From positions 1 through 64,000 of the forward strand of contig CAKSFM010000003.1 of assembly GCA_934454525.1 (NCBI GenBank): 64,000 nucleotides of DNA. Reading direction: 5' to 3'. This stretch comes from an uncultured Clostridia bacterium. GTDB taxonomy: Bacteria > Bacillota > Clostridia > UMGS1883. Below, one piece after another: positions 1 through 8,393 of the stretch. Every line of letters begins with the position of its first letter. Positions within the stretch are counted from its first letter, which is position 1. Below the pieces are notes generated by a model. The model did no database searches. It was not told the origin of the DNA and worked only from the letters and a program-made list of their open reading frames with translations. The position numbers and the translations under genes were made by a program.

Positions 1-156
1 AAAAACAAAAGTGTTTTTCCGACAGATGACAGTCTTTTAAAAATGCTTTATCTTGCAATGATAGACATTACGAAAAAATGGACGGGAAAGCGCAAGGATT
101 GGGGACAAATCCACTCACAGCTTGAAATATTCTTTGCCGATAGATTACCGCAGTAG
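1..156 (+). CDS. IS256-family (mutator-type) transposase, C-terminal fragment
   Basis: The open frame enters from the left edge and ends at TAG 154-156, giving the last 51 residues. The stretch FPTDDSLLKMLYLAMIDITK and the following KWTG..KDWGQI..QL.I.F motif are the typical C-terminus of IS256/mutator-type DDE transposases. Those are usually near 400 residues, so most of the gene lies outside. Whether the full element is intact cannot be seen. The element marks the left border of the carbohydrate locus. Confidence 0.88.
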   Translation, partial: KNKSVFPTDDSLLKMLYLAMIDITKKWTGKRKDWGQIHSQLEIFFADRLPQ

Positions 157-190
157 CATAAAATAGCCGTCAAATCAAGGGTGAAATAAA

Positions 191-208
191 CGCCCTCGCA
201 AGAGGGCG
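191..208 (+). terminator. GC-rich tetraloop hairpin after transposase
   Basis: CGCCCTC, loop GCAA, GAGGGCG: a perfect 7-bp stem with a stable GNRA-type loop, 35 bp after the transposase stop. No U-run follows, so it may act as an RNA-stabilising or subterminal IS structure rather than a factor-independent terminator. Confidence 0.4.
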
Positions 209-248
209 CCCTTGACATGCCGGCAATTTCTTGCTAAATTACAGCTAA

Positions 249-279
249 GGTCTGAAAGCCGAAATGCGGCTTTCAGACC
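249..279. repeat. Perfect 13-bp inverted repeat
   Basis: GGTCTGAAAGCCG (249-261) and CGGCTTTCAGACC (267-279) are exact reverse complements around a 5-base loop. The repeat lies in the non-coding tail of the IS element, inside the inferred right end. It has no downstream T-tract on either strand. It could be a bidirectional transcription block that insulates the IS, or a transposase-related structure. Confidence 0.5.
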
Positions 280-350
280 ACAAAAACTACATAGATTATA
301 TTATCATTTTGGAGTGAATTTTGAGGTTTACACAAAATATGGGATTGCCC

Positions 351-713
351 CGGGCATTTTTTGGGAGGCGGACATAAATGTAGATAAATTTTCATTTTGC
401 TCAACATTTTTTAAAATAACATCTTGCAAACCAATTAAATTTTTTGTAATATGCTCTACTATTTTTATTCTTTTTTGTAAAGCTCTACTGATTGGTTACC
501 CCAATAGATATTATAGAGCATAAAAAGTTATTTAGTTGTAGAAAAAAACAGAAAAACATACCGCCGGATTCCGCATACATATACTCCTCCGCATAACAAA
601 TGCTTATAACACCTCTGCTTTCGGAACCGAACCGCACATCGCAGCCACTCCAACATTTCCATAGAACAACCTGACTTTAAAGTATACCGAATCAGAAGCA
701 GCGTTCTGAAAGA
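351..713. other. Intergenic stretch without a recognisable gene
   Basis: There is no supported gene between the IS end and the DMT transporter stop. An open frame across 212-523 (+) has no ribosome site and no recognisable protein features, so it is not called. On the minus strand, a short frame reading about 40 residues lies just downstream of the transporter stop, but it has no start codon context. No convincing terminator with a T-run was found after the transporter gene. Confidence 0.5.
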
Positions 714-1577
714 TTATAGTACAGGTACTCCAATCATGCATATGGAAATAATACTGAGCAGAATTCCAATCCATTGTTTTTTCGTAATGACTTCACGAAA
801 AAGGAAAACGCTGACAAGCATTGATAACAGAATCATTCCTCCGTTGTATACCGGGAAGAAAATAAATTTTGGCAAATTCCCCGCCAAAACAAGATTGGTA
901 ATATTTAATATTCCGTAAAAAACTCCGGAAAGCGGCGCAATCACCAATGCTCTGCTCTTAATAGAAAATGTTGCCGGGCTTCTTTTCCTGTTTAACTGCC
1001 ATAAAATCAGATTCATGCTCATGGTGAAGAAAAACGTGAGCCTTAAGAAAGGAATCAGCTCCGATGAACGATTTATTTGCTGAAGTGATTGCACAATTCC
1101 CATTACTCCGGTAACGGAAGATGAAATCCCTGCAAATATTAAAAATTTTCTGCCTATACGGCACTTTTTTATATTTAACACAAGCGCCATTGAATACAAA
1201 ATCAAAAATACTCCGGCAACCTGTGATACGGCAGCTTGTTCATTCAGACAAAAGATTCCGAATGCGGTCGGTATAAGCATGCTTGCCGCCTGAATTAATG
1301 TCAATATTGAGAGCGCTCCGTATTTAAGCGCCGTCATGGAAAAATACTGACTTAATACAGTGAGAGCGGCAAAAAGAAACGCTGCAGCAAGCGAATAAAA
1401 CGATGGAGCGGCTGACGTCTTTGCGCAAAACATCACTGCAAATGAACAAAGATTTGTCAGAAAGGCATATTTGTAAATATCCGTATTATTATTTAATATT
1501 TGTTTTGAGAAAAGATTGCTGAAGCAGCTTATCGATACAGCTAAAATTATACTTATAAAAAGCAATACATAATACAT
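714..1577 (-). CDS. DMT/EamA-family membrane transporter
   Basis: A 287-residue protein with about ten hydrophobic segments in two similar halves, the architecture of the drug/metabolite transporter (EamA) superfamily. The start is ATG with GGAGGAAAATTT just upstream. It is the last gene of the long carbohydrate operon, 20 bp after the GH36 gene. DMT members move small metabolites, amino acids or sugars; the substrate cannot be told from sequence. Its position beside the GH36 and glycyl-radical genes suggests uptake or export of a small sugar-derived product (inference). Confidence 0.75.
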   Translation of the reverse strand: MYYVLLFISIILAVSISCFSNLFSKQILNNNTDIYKYAFLTNLCSFAVMFCAKTSAAPSFYSLAAAFLFAALTVLSQYFSMTALKYGALSILTLIQAASMLIPTAFGIFCLNEQAAVSQVAGVFLILYSMALVLNIKKCRIGRKFLIFAGISSSVTGVMGIVQSLQQINRSSELIPFLRLTFFFTMSMNLILWQLNRKRSPATFSIKSRALVIAPLSGVFYGILNITNLVLAGNLPKFIFFPVYNGGMILLSMLVSVFLFREVITKKQWIGILLSIISICMIGVPVL

Positions 1578-1597
1578 AAATTTTCCTCCGCAGTTCT

Positions 1598-3637
1598 TTA
1601 CTCATGTTCCGTTCGCATTTCGGCAAAAATTAATACCGCTTCCCCTATTTCAAGGCTGACGGAGATCTCGTCACCGTCATACTCCAACAGACCGCTCGCA
1701 TTTTCGGGATAAATAACCTTCGCGCTTTTTATGCTGTGCCTGAGCTTTGCAACGGCGTTTTTGCTGCCGGAGTTTCTTGCAAAGGAAACATAACTTCCGT
1801 TTTCGGAGGAGTATGCACTGCAAATCCAATCGCTGTTTAGATTTGGAACTCCGAGAGGATAATATGGTTTCAGCAAATTTATATTTTTACGAAGTTTTCT
1901 ATATATGGCAACGGCGTTCTTAAGCTCTGTTTTTACATTTTTATCAAGTGTTGACGGAGTTCCGCTTATCCCTATTCTTCTCATCATTGAATTTGCAAAA
2001 AAGTATGTTATATCGGAAATTTTCGTATTCTCGTTCACACCAAGGAACGAAAGCGATGCCTCGGGAGGAATAACCGTTGATGCCGCCGCTCCAATGCAGC
2101 ATACCTCACGCAATGTTCCGGCATCTGTCAATGCCGAAATCGAAAACAACCCCCTGAAATCCATGCGCAGACCTCCGCTTGCACAGTTTTCTATTATTAA
2201 ATCGGGATGCCTTTTGCAGATCTCTCTAATCCAGTTCTCATAGGCATCATAATATTGCATAAGACCGTCTCCGGGACTGTCGGCATGAATCTCAGTGCCG
2301 ATTCCGGCGTCAGTATTATAGTCAAATTTAAAATATCCGACTCCGTATGTATTCACAAATCTGTCTATTATTTTATCAAGGCGCTTTTTCACCTTGGAAT
2401 TTCTTAGGTCAAGAAAATATCTTCCGTTTTCTGCAACCCGTTTCCCATGCCGCATGAAGAAACATTCGTCATCAAATAATGAAACTGCTTTATTTTTAAC
2501 GGCAATACATTCCGGTTCAATCCATATTCCGGGAATCATACCGCATTCACGGACTTTATCGAACACCTCATTTAATCCGTTCGGGAATCTCCATTGCGCA
2601 ATGTTCCAGTCTCCGATGTTCCACCAGTCGGATTGTCCGTCAGACGTTTCGTCATACCAGCCTGCGTCCATAATAAAGTATTCGCATCCAAGCTCCTTTG
2701 CTTCATCAATCAGTGCAAGCTCCTTTGCTGTTGTCTGATTTCCGGCATTTGCCCCCCAGTCATTAAATATAATCGGGAGATTTTTGTCGGCAGGGCTTCT
2801 GTATGCGGTTATCCTTCTGTACTGATTCATTTCCGAAAGAGCATCTCCGAAATCTCCGCAAACTATGCATACGGCAGCTTTTAAACTTTTAAATGATTCA
2901 CCGCTCCCGATATTCTTCCAAAAATGATTTTCATTTTCGGAGGGTCCGCTTAAATCAATATAATAGAGATCCTGCTTTGGACAATCTATATCGCTTATTT
3001 CCCAGCACCATGAACCCAATGCTTCTATTTGCCATAGAATTGTTTCATTGCCGCTTCTTAAACATCCCATCGGCAAATATTCTTTGCAGGACCACGACCC
3101 TGTGTTGTTTGCCGCTATTTTCTTTGTGGCGCCGATACTGTCGGTTTTAAAGAATCCCAAGTCTTCCGGACTGTACTGCCGCCACTGAATATCACGCCTC
3201 CACGAGCTGTGAGGAATCATTACTTTATCTATTGAAAATCCGTACATACGGAATGAACTTACATGCTCCAAAATGATGTCCTGATTTGATATATTTGATA
3301 TCTCACAGTAGGTTCGCACAACTTTTATACCGCAAAAAAATTCATAATGCGCCTTAACCTCGATCATTTCATTCTTAAGAACAAATACAAGCTCCTTTTC
3401 CGTTTCGGTGTGACTTATATATTTAAGCGTTGATGAAAGCCCTCCGCCGATATGTTTAGTACCGTGAAAATCAATATTGTTAATTCCGCATGCTTCAATT
3501 TCAACAGGCGCCATAAGATGGTGCTGCAACATATTTTTCTTTTTTTCTGAAGAAATTGAATTAACATACAATATCCCTTTGTCATCAATAGTAAAATCAA
3601 GATATATTCCGTTTTTAAAAAAATGCAGGTATTTCAA
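1598..3637 (-). CDS. GH36-family alpha-galactosidase-like glycoside hydrolase
   Basis: A 679-residue cytoplasmic protein with no signal peptide. The N-terminal beta-domain (about 1-270) is followed by a (beta/alpha)8 barrel. Barrel motifs include FNDWGAN (291-297), MDAGWY (323-328), the predicted nucleophile Asp439 in KFDYN, and the predicted acid/base Asp493 in SGGLRMD, as in GH36 alpha-galactosidases. The start is TTG at 3637, preceded by AAAGG; the next in-frame Met would delete conserved N-terminal strands. It is 28 bp after the second GH36-type gene. Likely role: removing alpha-galactosyl groups from imported oligosaccharides. The length and motifs fit the family; the exact linkage is unknown. 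Confidence 0.85.
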   Translation of the reverse strand: MKYLHFFKNGIYLDFTIDDKGILYVNSISSEKKKNMLQHHLMAPVEIEACGINNIDFHGTKHIGGGLSSTLKYISHTETEKELVFVLKNEMIEVKAHYEFFCGIKVVRTYCEISNISNQDIILEHVSSFRMYGFSIDKVMIPHSSWRRDIQWRQYSPEDLGFFKTDSIGATKKIAANNTGSWSCKEYLPMGCLRSGNETILWQIEALGSWCWEISDIDCPKQDLYYIDLSGPSENENHFWKNIGSGESFKSLKAAVCIVCGDFGDALSEMNQYRRITAYRSPADKNLPIIFNDWGANAGNQTTAKELALIDEAKELGCEYFIMDAGWYDETSDGQSDWWNIGDWNIAQWRFPNGLNEVFDKVRECGMIPGIWIEPECIAVKNKAVSLFDDECFFMRHGKRVAENGRYFLDLRNSKVKKRLDKIIDRFVNTYGVGYFKFDYNTDAGIGTEIHADSPGDGLMQYYDAYENWIREICKRHPDLIIENCASGGLRMDFRGLFSISALTDAGTLREVCCIGAAASTVIPPEASLSFLGVNENTKISDITYFFANSMMRRIGISGTPSTLDKNVKTELKNAVAIYRKLRKNINLLKPYYPLGVPNLNSDWICSAYSSENGSYVSFARNSGSKNAVAKLRHSIKSAKVIYPENASGLLEYDGDEISVSLEIGEAVLIFAEMRTEHE

Positions 3638-3665
3638 TTACACTCAACCTTTCATTGACCGGTTT

Positions 3666-5609
3666 TTAGCCGGAGATGTGAATCTTGCCGTCCATCACAT
3701 ATGCGCACGGGCCGTTTTCATACAAAACAATATCCTTATTGTGCACATATTTTATCGCAGCCGGGGAAATAAGCTTGTCTGTCCGTCCGATTGCCGCAAA
3801 GCCGTCATGTATCGGCGCAAAGATGTACAGTCTGAAATCATCATTATTCTTGAGCGTGACATCAAATTTTTCGCCCTTTTTAAGCATTATCATTTCCTGA
3901 GAATAATGCTCAAAAACGGCATATTCCTCATTATCGGCTCCGTCTATCATTTCGGCGCCGATCTCAGCCGTTACCGCTCCGTTATGTTCATCGATGTTGA
4001 CTGCCGCCAGTATTCCGTGCTCTCCGCACATATTCTGCAGCTTCAGCGCCGTTTTGCTCATTGTGCAGTCCACTGTCAGACAATCATCGGTCGGCGTTGC
4101 CGGTCTGTCGCACCTGAGTATTTTTCCGTCAGACAAAATAAGCGGCGCAAGCACATCGCCGCGGCTTCTTCCGATTTTATCGCTGACATACACCGGGCCT
4201 CCGCTTATTGCTCTCATCAGGCAATTTTTCCGAGCCTGCGAATCGTCCGTCCACCACATGTCCCAGTCGCACCAATAAAACTGTCCCTGTATAAATGAAT
4301 TGTATGCACACTGCAATATGTGCTTTGAAAACCATTCCCTGTTTTCAGGCTGAAAATCATCGGAGCATCTCGTAACCGGAGTAACAGCTCTGTTCCACAT
4401 ATCCTCACTCGCCGTTCCCATGCAGTTTATAACACAATTATCAAAATGCTCTCCGACCGACGCTTCCATTCCGGCATGAAACTCTCTCGCAACCATTCCG
4501 ACCGGCGCCGTGTTTTTATAAAACCGCCTTGTCATCGACTGATTATCTATCTTTACGAAGTCTGCGCCGCACGCCCTGAAAAAATCATGTATTGTACTGT
4601 AGTACATGTATGACTTATCCCTATGCCAGTCCGGCACATAATACCCCTGAGGTGTGATTGTCAGGTAATCCTTAAGCTTGCGGTACGCACTGCTGTCCGG
4701 CGCTATTCCGCGCCAGTACCCCGTTGTCGGATGCCACACCCCGACCTTCATTCCGTAAGCATGCAGCTTCTCTATGCAGCCCTTAAGTCCGTTCGGAAAG
4801 CGCGTTGGATCAGCTTCGTAATCGTGCATGGCGCTGCGGTACATCAGATTTATCATATCCTCAAAGCTATTGTATGACTGACCGTAAAATTCCTTCACGG
4901 TTGCCCACATATCATCCAATACCGCCCACCTTACAGGAATGTTTTTCCGTTTGAACTCCTCGCACTTTTCTATTAACCCATTTTCCGACACACCGATATG
5001 CATACTGTCCCAACTGCACCAGCCGAGGTATTCAAACACTTCGGGATAGCGCCTTTCGCTTCTGTGTCTTACCCCTGTGTTCAACTCCTTAAGCGCAGCT
5101 TTTACACATTTTTCGATAAGTTCGGACGGCTTGCTTCCGTATGCATAAACAAATGCAAGTCCGTCCAATGTATATATATTCTCACACCACGAAAACATTT
5201 TTGCGGCAAGGCTTCCGTCCGCTTCGCCCCGGAAAACGCACTTATATGTATCATTTACCACAGGAAGCATTACAAGGAATTTGCCTTCTTCGGTTCTGAT
5301 AACAAGCGCCTGCGTTTCATCGGGGATTTCGGATAAATCAGCGCCGAAATAAGGTCTGCACCAATATTCCGTGCACCGATAATCCGCCATAAAGGATTGT
5401 ACTCTTTCCACGAGATTAATTCCTATTGTCACGGCGCACTCGCTGTCAAACGAGCCGTTCATGCCGCATCCGTTTGCACTGAGCGGCAGCGCCGACACAT
5501 ATACCGCAACCGCATTTTCGCATTCTTTCTCCGTAATGTTTATGCGGCTTGTTCCCGTTCTTCCGTCTGCCGCATATAATACGGGATTATATTTTAACGG
5601 TTTATTCAT
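3666..5609 (-). CDS. GH36-like hydrolase of the raffinose synthase/Sip1 type
   Basis: A 647-residue cytoplasmic protein. The barrel shows LGWCSWDSMH (195-204), LDDMW (231-235), KVGVWHPTTGYW (288-299), predicted nucleophile Asp355 in FVKIDNQ, and predicted acid/base in RCSDDF (Asp417/418). These are the hallmarks of the Sip1/raffinose-synthase branch (PF05691) of the GH36 clan, whose bacterial members include alpha-galactosidases and uncharacterised enzymes. The start ATG overlaps the stop of the activase gene by 8 bp (GGAGGGAAATAATG), so the two are probably translationally coupled. The specificity is probably distinct from that of the neighbouring canonical GH36; the substrate is unknown. 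Confidence 0.8.
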   Translation of the reverse strand: MNKPLKYNPVLYAADGRTGTSRINITEKECENAVAVYVSALPLSANGCGMNGSFDSECAVTIGINLVERVQSFMADYRCTEYWCRPYFGADLSEIPDETQALVIRTEEGKFLVMLPVVNDTYKCVFRGEADGSLAAKMFSWCENIYTLDGLAFVYAYGSKPSELIEKCVKAALKELNTGVRHRSERRYPEVFEYLGWCSWDSMHIGVSENGLIEKCEEFKRKNIPVRWAVLDDMWATVKEFYGQSYNSFEDMINLMYRSAMHDYEADPTRFPNGLKGCIEKLHAYGMKVGVWHPTTGYWRGIAPDSSAYRKLKDYLTITPQGYYVPDWHRDKSYMYYSTIHDFFRACGADFVKIDNQSMTRRFYKNTAPVGMVAREFHAGMEASVGEHFDNCVINCMGTASEDMWNRAVTPVTRCSDDFQPENREWFSKHILQCAYNSFIQGQFYWCDWDMWWTDDSQARKNCLMRAISGGPVYVSDKIGRSRGDVLAPLILSDGKILRCDRPATPTDDCLTVDCTMSKTALKLQNMCGEHGILAAVNIDEHNGAVTAEIGAEMIDGADNEEYAVFEHYSQEMIMLKKGEKFDVTLKNNDDFRLYIFAPIHDGFAAIGRTDKLISPAAIKYVHNKDIVLYENGPCAYVMDGKIHISG

Positions 5610-6378
5610 TATTTCCCTCCGTCCGAAGCTTATATTTCATGCCGAGCATCTCATATTTTGCTCCGGCAAGTGTGTTATAAGGCAAATACTCAATATTGCA
5701 GCCCTCTGCAATTTCCGATATTGCGGCAAGGTTATCCTTTGTATCCGTTATCCCCGGAATCATCGGAACGCGCAGCACAAACTCCTTGCCGCTTCTTTTC
5801 AGATACTCGATGTTTTCAAGTATCGTATCATTGTACACCCCGGTATATTTTTTATGCAGCTCCCGATTCACAAGCTTTATATCCTGCATTATATAATCAA
5901 ATCTTTCAATGACGGTTTTATATGCTTCGGCGCTTGTACAGCCGCTCGTCTGAATCGCTTTGTGCATGCCCTTGAGCCTGTCCGCGAGCTCGCACACGAA
6001 ATCTGCCTGCATCATAGGCTCTCCGCCGGACACGGTTATTCCTCCGCCGAGGCTTTTAAGCACGCTTTCATAGCTGCGCAGCCCGGCTGCAAGCTTTTCT
6101 GCCGAAACCGTTTTCCCCGATATGCTCAAACAGCCGTTCGGACAGGCATGAACGCATCTTGAAAAAGGCTTGCACTCTGCGTGAACGCAAGGTCGCCGGC
6201 AAGCTCCGCAATGCGTACACAGATTATTTTTACACATGAGCTGAGGTTCCTTTTTCAGCCCCTCGGGATTGTGACACCATATGCAGCGAAGAGGGCAGCC
6301 TTTGAGAAACACTGTCACCCGTCCGCCTGGGCCGTCATGAATCGAAAACTCCTTTATATCAAATATTGTTCCGTTCAT
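5602..6378 (-). CDS. Glycyl-radical enzyme activating protein (radical SAM)
   Basis: A 258-residue protein that installs the glycyl radical on its partner by reductive cleavage of S-adenosylmethionine. The radical-SAM cluster motif C28-x3-C32-x2-C35 lies in KGCPLRCIWCHNPEG. A second Cys-rich insert follows (Cys49, 54, 57, 60, 64, 69, 75, 79, 83), with the ferredoxin-like CxxCxxC pattern of the two-auxiliary-cluster activases that serve non-PFL glycyl-radical enzymes. GGEP near residue 120 is the SAM-binding motif. It sits 3 bp after the glycyl-radical gene, the usual arrangement, so the partner assignment is strong. Confidence 0.93.
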   Translation of the reverse strand: MNGTIFDIKEFSIHDGPGGRVTVFLKGCPLRCIWCHNPEGLKKEPQLMCKNNLCTHCGACRRPCVHAECKPFSRCVHACPNGCLSISGKTVSAEKLAAGLRSYESVLKSLGGGITVSGGEPMMQADFVCELADRLKGMHKAIQTSGCTSAEAYKTVIERFDYIMQDIKLVNRELHKKYTGVYNDTILENIEYLKRSGKEFVLRVPMIPGITDTKDNLAAISEIAEGCNIEYLPYNTLAGAKYEMLGMKYKLRTEGNNE

Positions 6379-6381
6379 ACC

Positions 6382-8352
6382 CTACACCGTGTACTGCTGC
6401 CGCCGCATAACATGATTCTGATATTCGCGGTCAAGCTCAACGAAATACGCGCTCCAGCCCCAAATTCTGACCACAAGGCTGCGGTGCAGCTCGGGATGAA
6501 GCTGCGCGTCCTTCATTGCCTTTGTATTTACCGCGTTAAGCTGCAGCTGGTGACCGCCCATATCGATATATGCCTTTACAAGCATTGCTATCTTTTTTAT
6601 GCTGTCCTCGCCTTCGAACATGCTTTCGGCAAACTCAAGCGTGAGAGGACCTCCGTTAACCGCATTTTTAAAATGCTGCTTTGAAAACGACTTTATAACC
6701 GACAGCGGTCCGCTGATTCTCGCAAAAAGGCTTGGGGAAAAGTTTGCTCCGAACGGTTCGCCTTTCCGCCTGCCGTCGGGCGATGCGCCTATTTCATCGG
6801 CATGCCACAAATAATACATTGCGCTGCCCGTTCCTGCACGGAATATTCCTCCGCGGCAGTTTCTTTTTCCTTTCAGCCCCTCGGAAAATGCATCCAGCAG
6901 CATTGTTGCTTTTTCGTCCGCTTTGTCGTCATCCGTTCCCATTTTCGGCGCTTCATAGCGCAGAACGGAAAGAATTTCGCCGTGCTTTTCAAAATCGGAA
7001 TCAACAGCTTCAATCAGCGTTTGTTTCGAAATTGATTTATCCTCAAACACATATTTTTCTATTGCCGACAGGCTGTCGGCAGCCGTTGCGATTCCCGTGC
7101 CGTGTATTCCGAAATTATTATATTTTGCTCCGTTATACACGCCGCCCTCAATCATTGTGTTCATAAACGGAGACGGAACGAACCACAAATCTTTTATTCT
7201 GCCGCAGATTTCATCGCACTGCGTTTTTATTTCGGCTTTCACGGCATTTTCAAACTCTGAATATGTTTTGCATACCGGCAAGTCACGGTGCAGGCATGTA
7301 TCGATTACCTTCGGGAATGAAAGCGCACCGATATTTGCCACGTCCGCTCCAACCTTCGGGATGATAAATTCCCAGCACGCTGCTGTCACATAGTCTGCGG
7401 CGTCTTTTCTGTCGTAGCCGAGATTCACAAGTCCGTCAATCACAACATCGTCATTCGAATACTGCGGAAAACCAAGCCCCGCCTTTGTAAGCTCGCTTCC
7501 GAGCTCGTATACTCTGAGCGGAGTGTGTTTTCCAACACGCAGATTGATTTTCGGGTCAATCATCAGCAGATTTCCGCTTGCTTTCAGGCACAGCTCCGAA
7601 AGCATATTAAAAACCTCGTTTCCGTTTTCGTCAATTCCGCCGAGAACCATGCTTTGTCCGTTATCCCCCTGCTGCACACCAACATATAAATCACTGTCCT
7701 TATTGAATGAAAGGAAAAAGTCCTCAACCAAATCAAGCGCGGTTTCCTCCGTATATATTCCCTTGTCCATATCTGCTTTCAGGTAAGGATACATATATTT
7801 ATCGAACCGTCCGACGGTATTGTGATAATTTCCCTCAAGCCAAAGCGAAAAGTGAATTATTCTGAAAAACTGAAGCGCTTCTCTGAAATTCGTCGCACCG
7901 TAACGCGGCACACGTTCCAAAACCTTTGCAATATCGGTTTTTCCGAGGCGCACAGCTTCTTCTCTGTATCTGTCTGACAAATCTATTATTGCGTCAATCA
8001 CTCGTTTTCCGTATTCATCGGCTGATTTTCTTTTTTCAAGCAGCCCGACCTTTATTGTACCCTCATAATCCGGAGAAAGGTTAGACATATACCCCAGTTC
8101 ATGGATAAAATGCTTTGAACGGATTTCCTTCCATTCGCCCTCCGTGAATATATCCGGAATATTTTTCACCGTGCGAAGAAAACATATTTTTTCACCGTCG
8201 AGCAAAACGGGGGTTTCCGCTTTTGAAAGCTGCTCGAACCGATATGTCATTCTCTCAATCGGCGGCATATCTTTGTCAAATGCCAGACTAATTTCTTTTC
8301 TGTATTTATGATGCTTCTTTTCACGTATGTAATTGCAGAGTTCCTTATTCAT
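6382..8352 (-). CDS. Glycyl-radical enzyme of unassigned substrate
   Basis: A 656-residue protein. The ATG at 8352 is chosen over the one at 8358 because GGGGG sits 8 bp before it. The C-terminal glycyl loop is RIWGWSAYF, radical Gly632; the usual loop reads RV.G(Y/F)..., so the Trp residues are unusual. The thiyl-radical cysteine is Cys326 in AACWEF, with Glu328 two residues on: the C-x-E pattern of dehydratase-type enzymes, not the Cys-Cys pair of pyruvate formate-lyase. VGRFDKYMYPYL (180-191) and GGHQLQLN (599-606) are further family motifs. It is about 100-200 residues shorter than PFL and the diol dehydratases. The operon context implies a sugar or sugar-derived substrate (inference). 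Confidence 0.9.
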   Translation of the reverse strand: MNKELCNYIREKKHHKYRKEISLAFDKDMPPIERMTYRFEQLSKAETPVLLDGEKICFLRTVKNIPDIFTEGEWKEIRSKHFIHELGYMSNLSPDYEGTIKVGLLEKRKSADEYGKRVIDAIIDLSDRYREEAVRLGKTDIAKVLERVPRYGATNFREALQFFRIIHFSLWLEGNYHNTVGRFDKYMYPYLKADMDKGIYTEETALDLVEDFFLSFNKDSDLYVGVQQGDNGQSMVLGGIDENGNEVFNMLSELCLKASGNLLMIDPKINLRVGKHTPLRVYELGSELTKAGLGFPQYSNDDVVIDGLVNLGYDRKDAADYVTAACWEFIIPKVGADVANIGALSFPKVIDTCLHRDLPVCKTYSEFENAVKAEIKTQCDEICGRIKDLWFVPSPFMNTMIEGGVYNGAKYNNFGIHGTGIATAADSLSAIEKYVFEDKSISKQTLIEAVDSDFEKHGEILSVLRYEAPKMGTDDDKADEKATMLLDAFSEGLKGKRNCRGGIFRAGTGSAMYYLWHADEIGASPDGRRKGEPFGANFSPSLFARISGPLSVIKSFSKQHFKNAVNGGPLTLEFAESMFEGEDSIKKIAMLVKAYIDMGGHQLQLNAVNTKAMKDAQLHPELHRSLVVRIWGWSAYFVELDREYQNHVMRRQQYTV

Positions 8353-8393
8353 GTTCATAACCCCCTGACTTCAAATATTAATAACCGGGTAAA

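Larger units (their letters stand above)
1..350 (+). mobile_element. IS256-family insertion sequence, right end only
   Basis: The left side of the window starts inside an IS256-family element. The transposase C-terminus is followed by about 190 bp of non-coding DNA. A sequence at 327-350 starting TTTACACAAAATATGGGATT resembles the terminal inverted repeats of IS256-type elements, so I place the right end near 350. The left end is outside the window, so neither the paired repeat nor the target duplication can be checked. The family call is firm from the protein; the exact boundary is a guess. Confidence 0.6.

Noticed and set aside
212..523. Open frame of 103 codons on the plus strand after the transposase
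   Set aside because: No ribosome site, crosses the inferred IS end and its hairpins, and shows no domain.
552..712. Minus-strand frame of about 40 residues ending near 605, just after the transporter stop
   Set aside because: No start codon or ribosome site; too short to identify; could be a decayed tail but nothing supports it.
3477..4298. 273-codon plus-strand frame antisense to the GH36 genes
   Set aside because: Shadow frame; no ribosome site and no domain.
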